Shown in pieces: positions 28,313-32,330 of a stretch of DNA of 32,330 bases (its first letter is position 1; each line of letters opens with the position of its first letter). Source of the DNA: Acanthaster planci (lineage: Eukaryota; Echinodermata; Asteroidea; Valvatida; Acanthasteridae). The position numbers were made by a program, and so were the translations under genes. Where the stretch lies: contig NW_019091379.1 of the NCBI RefSeq assembly GCF_001949145.1, forward strand, positions 1,693,563 to 1,725,892, given 5' to 3'. Under the pieces are notes generated by a model that did not search any database, was not told where the DNA came from, and saw only the letters and a program-made list of their open reading frames with translations.

Positions 28313-31300
28313 TCGCTATAGATTTCTAAATAAATACACGTTGGATGATTTTTAATAAGGAAATGGGAATGCGTGACTGGTTCTTTATGAATTTTTAGGT
28401 AAATTGCAATGAATAATATGGCCATACACCATTGCAATAAGGATCTTGCATAATGTGTGGGGAATTGGATTTGCGCGGATTTTTTTTTAAACATCCGGAC
28501 CAAAATGTGCACTCGTGTTGAACATCTGCCCATTAACAAGCTTGCCATTTCAACACGAGAAAGCCTACAGTGTTGAAAAACATGAAAAAGATGTAAACCT
28601 TAGCCGCCCTGAGACTCTTTGCAAAAGTTACGGGCAAATGTTGACAAGTATAACGATCTTGTCGTTTTCTGTTCATCACTGTTCCTGTTTCGCACTGTGC
28701 AACAGTAAATCCGTAATGGGGTAAATCAGGAAAAAGCCTACCGCGAAAACGTAGAAGTCAAATGATGATAACAGCAAATGCTGCTATTTTGGTAAAACAA
28801 ATTGCACAGTGTTGCCTAATGGATCTATTGGGCAATACATCTTGACTATTTGCTAACCAAAATAAAACGACGTCGTGTAGTGAAGCATGTTCAATGTATA
28901 CCTATCTGTCGCTAAATTGAATGGACCTCAGTCGTTCCTGACTCTAAGGAGCTCATTAATTTTGTTTCGGCTAACAAACCCAGAACAAAAGGAAACATCC
29001 AGTATTTTGATAAATGAAGTTGTTAGAGGAGCTCGTAGAAATTCATGAAATTCAAGTGTGGTAATTCTAGCGGAGTTTTAATGGCTTGCAATTGTACAAT
29101 TTAGAAGTATGAAACGGCTAACGAGCACATTTTCCTGACCCACGGCGCCAAAATGACAGCACAAACTATAACCTTATGACAAAAGCCAGTGTCCTTGAAA
29201 ATAAGATGTTTTTTGTCTTCAAAATTCTTTAGAGTTTCACTGATTTTTACACACACATTATGGATCTCATAAATTGCTTCTTCAAAAATATTCCACAGAA
29301 AATAATTCATTAGAATCTACAACAGTTGTGTGGTGATGAAATATCTTATGTAAAGGTATTTCCACAACATGATACCGGATTGATGTTGCCGTAGGTTAAG
29401 AGCATGACACGTGGGCCTGCCGATTTTTGTCTGTACACCTTTATTATATATGGCTTGCCTGAACAATTTCTTGGATGGGGCACCGTAAGTATTTTACAAG
29501 TTTATTTTCTAATTAAATCCTCGATCGGTGCTACATCTAAGACTGAACAGTAAAGGCAGGCATGGAATATTTTGCGGGGGATTTGAGGGGAGGGGAATTG
29601 AGGCAAGTTTTTATGTAACCTTTTATTGCCTTTTTGAGGGTCGTGTCTACATTTTTGGTCCCAAAAATCGTCTTTCGCTCATTATTTTTGGAAAAACATT
29701 TTAGGTCCTGTTCGAGGCGAGCCGCTGTCCCAATTCATGTCCGCCTTTGATTTTGACTTTGTACTCTGACGAACAGTAACAGAAATTTAAATATACACGT
29801 GCAAGTAACTGTACGCTAAATGCACTTGCCATTAGGGCCTACGTAGGCCTACATAACATTGGAGGTTCTGGCCGCTGAATTAACCGCTGATACCCGATCC
29901 ATCCCCTAACTGTGGTTTCAAAGGATCTCATAGTCTCAGCATGTTAATTTAATATTACTGACAGGTTTTAATTTATCCATGTGCAAAACAAAATGACGTC
30001 GTTACCATCCTAGCAGTTAACGTCGGACTTTCTTAGCGTATCTACAGGGAACAAGACAAACATGGCAGCATCATGGCAAAGTCTATAGAATAATCCAACG
30101 ACCAGGGGCCATCCTGTTCCACGCAGGTAGTATATAATAAATACATTTCTTTCAGACAAACAGGTAGACATCAGGGAGACTATCAAGGTTCATGGACCAT
30201 CTACTTGTCAAAAATTAATGCGCGCCCCACTCAAGTTAAAACCCTTGCGTAAGTGTGATGACCTCGCAGGAATGGCGTCACCTCGGATTTGTAGAGTGAG
30301 GATTGCAGTGGATTGTTCGCTGTCTATTAACAGCAGGGTGAACTGAAGTTAATGTTTCGTGTCCGCAGATTCGTCTTTTTGAATGGAACCATTAAGTAAG
30401 AGTTGCTCTTAGATATAAATGGTCTGTAAGTTTCGGCAACGTTATCAAGTATGGGCATACATGTATATAAAATAATTACTGTTGGACAATGTGCAAAGCC
30501 GAATTTCGAATACGAGGCTATGACCGGTTGAATATGCCAATTACATTTGTAAAAGTACCGGTGAAGTTATACTCATGCCTTCAACATTCATTTTTCATCA
30601 CCTTTTCCCAACCTTCTTCTTACAACTGTTGTTGCATTCATGGGCCAAGGCACAGTAGTCTTTATGTGCCCGACTGGTGATATTTTGTTACACATAGCAA
30701 AGTATAAACTTAATACATGGTAGACATTACAGAGAATTTGAATATTATGGTTAATATTATTAGGAAGCAAAGTAAAGATAATAATTAGTTAATAATTGGA
30801 CAATAATTGGTTGGTGTCAAATGATTATCAAATATAATATTGAACTATTTTTTTATCCATACAAAGGCAAACATGAGACACGCGATCAAAAAGTTACAAA
30901 GTGAAAATAATTTCACACATCAAATTTGATAAATGTAAATTTTCCGAGGATTATAAAAGGGGTAAATCGTAGTAAAAAATATTATACTTTGATAGTTTCA
31001 TCTCATAATCATTAGATAAAAGATTGAATTATTTTATTTGATAGGCCTACTCCTAACATAACAAAAAATTACCCCTTCACCCAAAACCACTGCGGTATAT
31101 AGCTCGAAAACACTACTCGGTGTCAGTGACTGGCAAAAACATAAAGAGTACTGTTCGGCAAATGGGGATGACTTATGTCACCAACAATGTATTTTTTTTC
31201 TGTGGCCAGTAAACTTTCTTGCAACCCAAGGGCTTGCGTTGCAAAGGATTGTGCTACATTTCTTTTTCAGCGTGGCACATTTTCTTCTATGTAAATCTGA

Positions 31301-31867
31301 TTTATGGTGAGCTTAAATTCAGATATTGCTGCACTCGGTTTTACTGTAAGGAATATCATGATTAATATTATCATATTATAATAATTCCTTTTTCTAAGAC
31401 CTATGAAAGTGCTGTCTGTTATTGTAACGTGACTTATATTCTTCAGATCACGTCTCAAATGTTTTGCAATTCCGACAGTAATCGAAAGTCTTTGCCCAAG
31501 CAAAGTTTTTTCAGTTTTGTATCCATTACACAATTGTTTTATCAATAGGCGCATTTCCTTAATTTCGAAAAATCAGCAATGTTACATGGACGTTAAGTTG
31601 TCCTGAAAAATTTGTGTGAACCATGTCCTTCTTTGATCGAAGAATCTATACGTGACTTCTGGCTTGCTTATTTTTAACACCATTCCAGACTCTCGTGTCC
31701 CATCCACATAATCCACATACAAAAATTTAAAACCATCCTATTCACCATGTTAGTTCCTGTTCACCACTAACAAAATGTGAACAGCAAATGAATTATTTGT
31801 AATTTAAGAAATGATCAAAGGTTGCAATTTCCCCAAGAATGTAAAGCCTTTTTCATGAATGTTTCAG
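28313..31867. other. No gene recognised
   Basis: This long AT-rich stretch has only short frames, TA-rich runs near 30770-30850 and TAGGCCTAC words near 29837. None of the frames shows a recognisable domain. Confidence 0.4.
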
Positions 31868-31964
31868 TTGGTCTTGACGGGAATAAGAACGGTTTGCAAC
31901 GACCTTCAAGACGAAGAGGCGAATCGGTGGCAGAAATGTCGGATCCATCGCCCTCTGCATTTCC
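31868..31964. other. Short GC-richer open segment, possible exon
   Basis: This 97-base island of higher GC stands in AT-rich surroundings. On the plus strand it follows TGTTTCAG, is open in more than one frame, and ends at CCAG|GTTTTA, a weak donor. The minus strand is open too. No family is recognised. Confidence 0.15.
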
Positions 31965-32330
31965 AGGTTTTAATTTAAATTTTAAGGAATAACTTACACT
32001 TAAAATTTAATGATACATAAAAGCATGGAAACATACATGCCTTCATGTAATTTCGAGTGAGGTGTACGTTACGAATTTTCGGCAGATAAACAAGCAATAT
32101 CGCGAATTTTGACGTAAACAGCTTCGAGCGCCATTTTCTCGGGACTTGGTTATAATGCCTCTGTGGACGGATTCCCGACTTCGTGAAAGCCTAATGATGT
32201 ATACACCTTGAAAAAAATTGTATATATGCAAAGAGTCACTCGTGCATGTTAATTTCTCTGAAACATCGAACATCCAACCAAAACTCACAAAATCAGTACT
32301 GCATTATTAACATCCACAGACCAAAAATAC
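31965..32330. other. End of window, no gene recognised
   Basis: The sequence is AT-rich. An 81-codon minus frame at 32043-32288 shows no domain. Upstream DUR3-like exons were not seen up to the edge. Confidence 0.4.

Overview
The window is eukaryotic nuclear DNA. Its only recognisable gene has seven short exons split by GT-AG introns of 0.3 to 8.9 kb. The rest is AT-leaning intron and intergenic sequence full of short non-autonomous transposons, tRNA-derived SINEs and foldback repeats. TACATG-type palindromic repeats, frequent TAGGCCTA words, a Deu-domain-like SINE and an animal-style DUR3 symporter suggest a marine invertebrate, most likely a deuterostome (lancelet, echinoderm or hemichordate). 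That placement is inference and no species can be named. There is no prokaryotic operon, CRISPR array, rRNA gene or functional tRNA gene.

The gene lies on the minus strand between 23001 and 6391. It encodes the C-terminal part (about 514 residues) of a urea transporter of the DUR3 branch of the sodium:solute symporter (SSS) family. The exons, in transcript order, are 23001-22879, 14014-13808, 13476-13188, 12787-12625, 9350-9137, 8369-8186 and 6754-6391. All six internal junctions have GT donors and AG acceptors, and the reading phases agree at each one. A stop codon and an AATAAA signal about 170 bases further on close the gene. The N-terminal part (roughly 150-200 residues, several membrane helices) was not found and should lie beyond position 23001, probably outside the window.

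Layout: 1-6190 is downstream intergenic sequence with a foldback near 170-300, TACATG repeats near 2.2 kb and a small inverted-repeat element at 5.64-5.80 kb. 6.2-9.35 kb holds the last three exons with a 93-bp tandem duplication between them. 9.35-12.62 kb is an intron in which nothing was recognised. 12.6-14.0 kb holds three closely spaced exons. 14.0-22.9 kb is one 8.9-kb intron packed with SINEs, four copies of a TA-flanked MITE, an ACACC/GGTGT element, a two-part dispersed repeat and a well-bounded hAT-like element. 23.0-32.3 kb is upstream intron or 5' flank, with another ACACC element, a foldback, an inverted copy of the dispersed repeat and a few weak open stretches.

The most notable protein feature is a cysteine-rich cytosolic loop in the symporter, spread over two exons, which looks like a metal-binding insertion. 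I found no convincing new multi-gene system.
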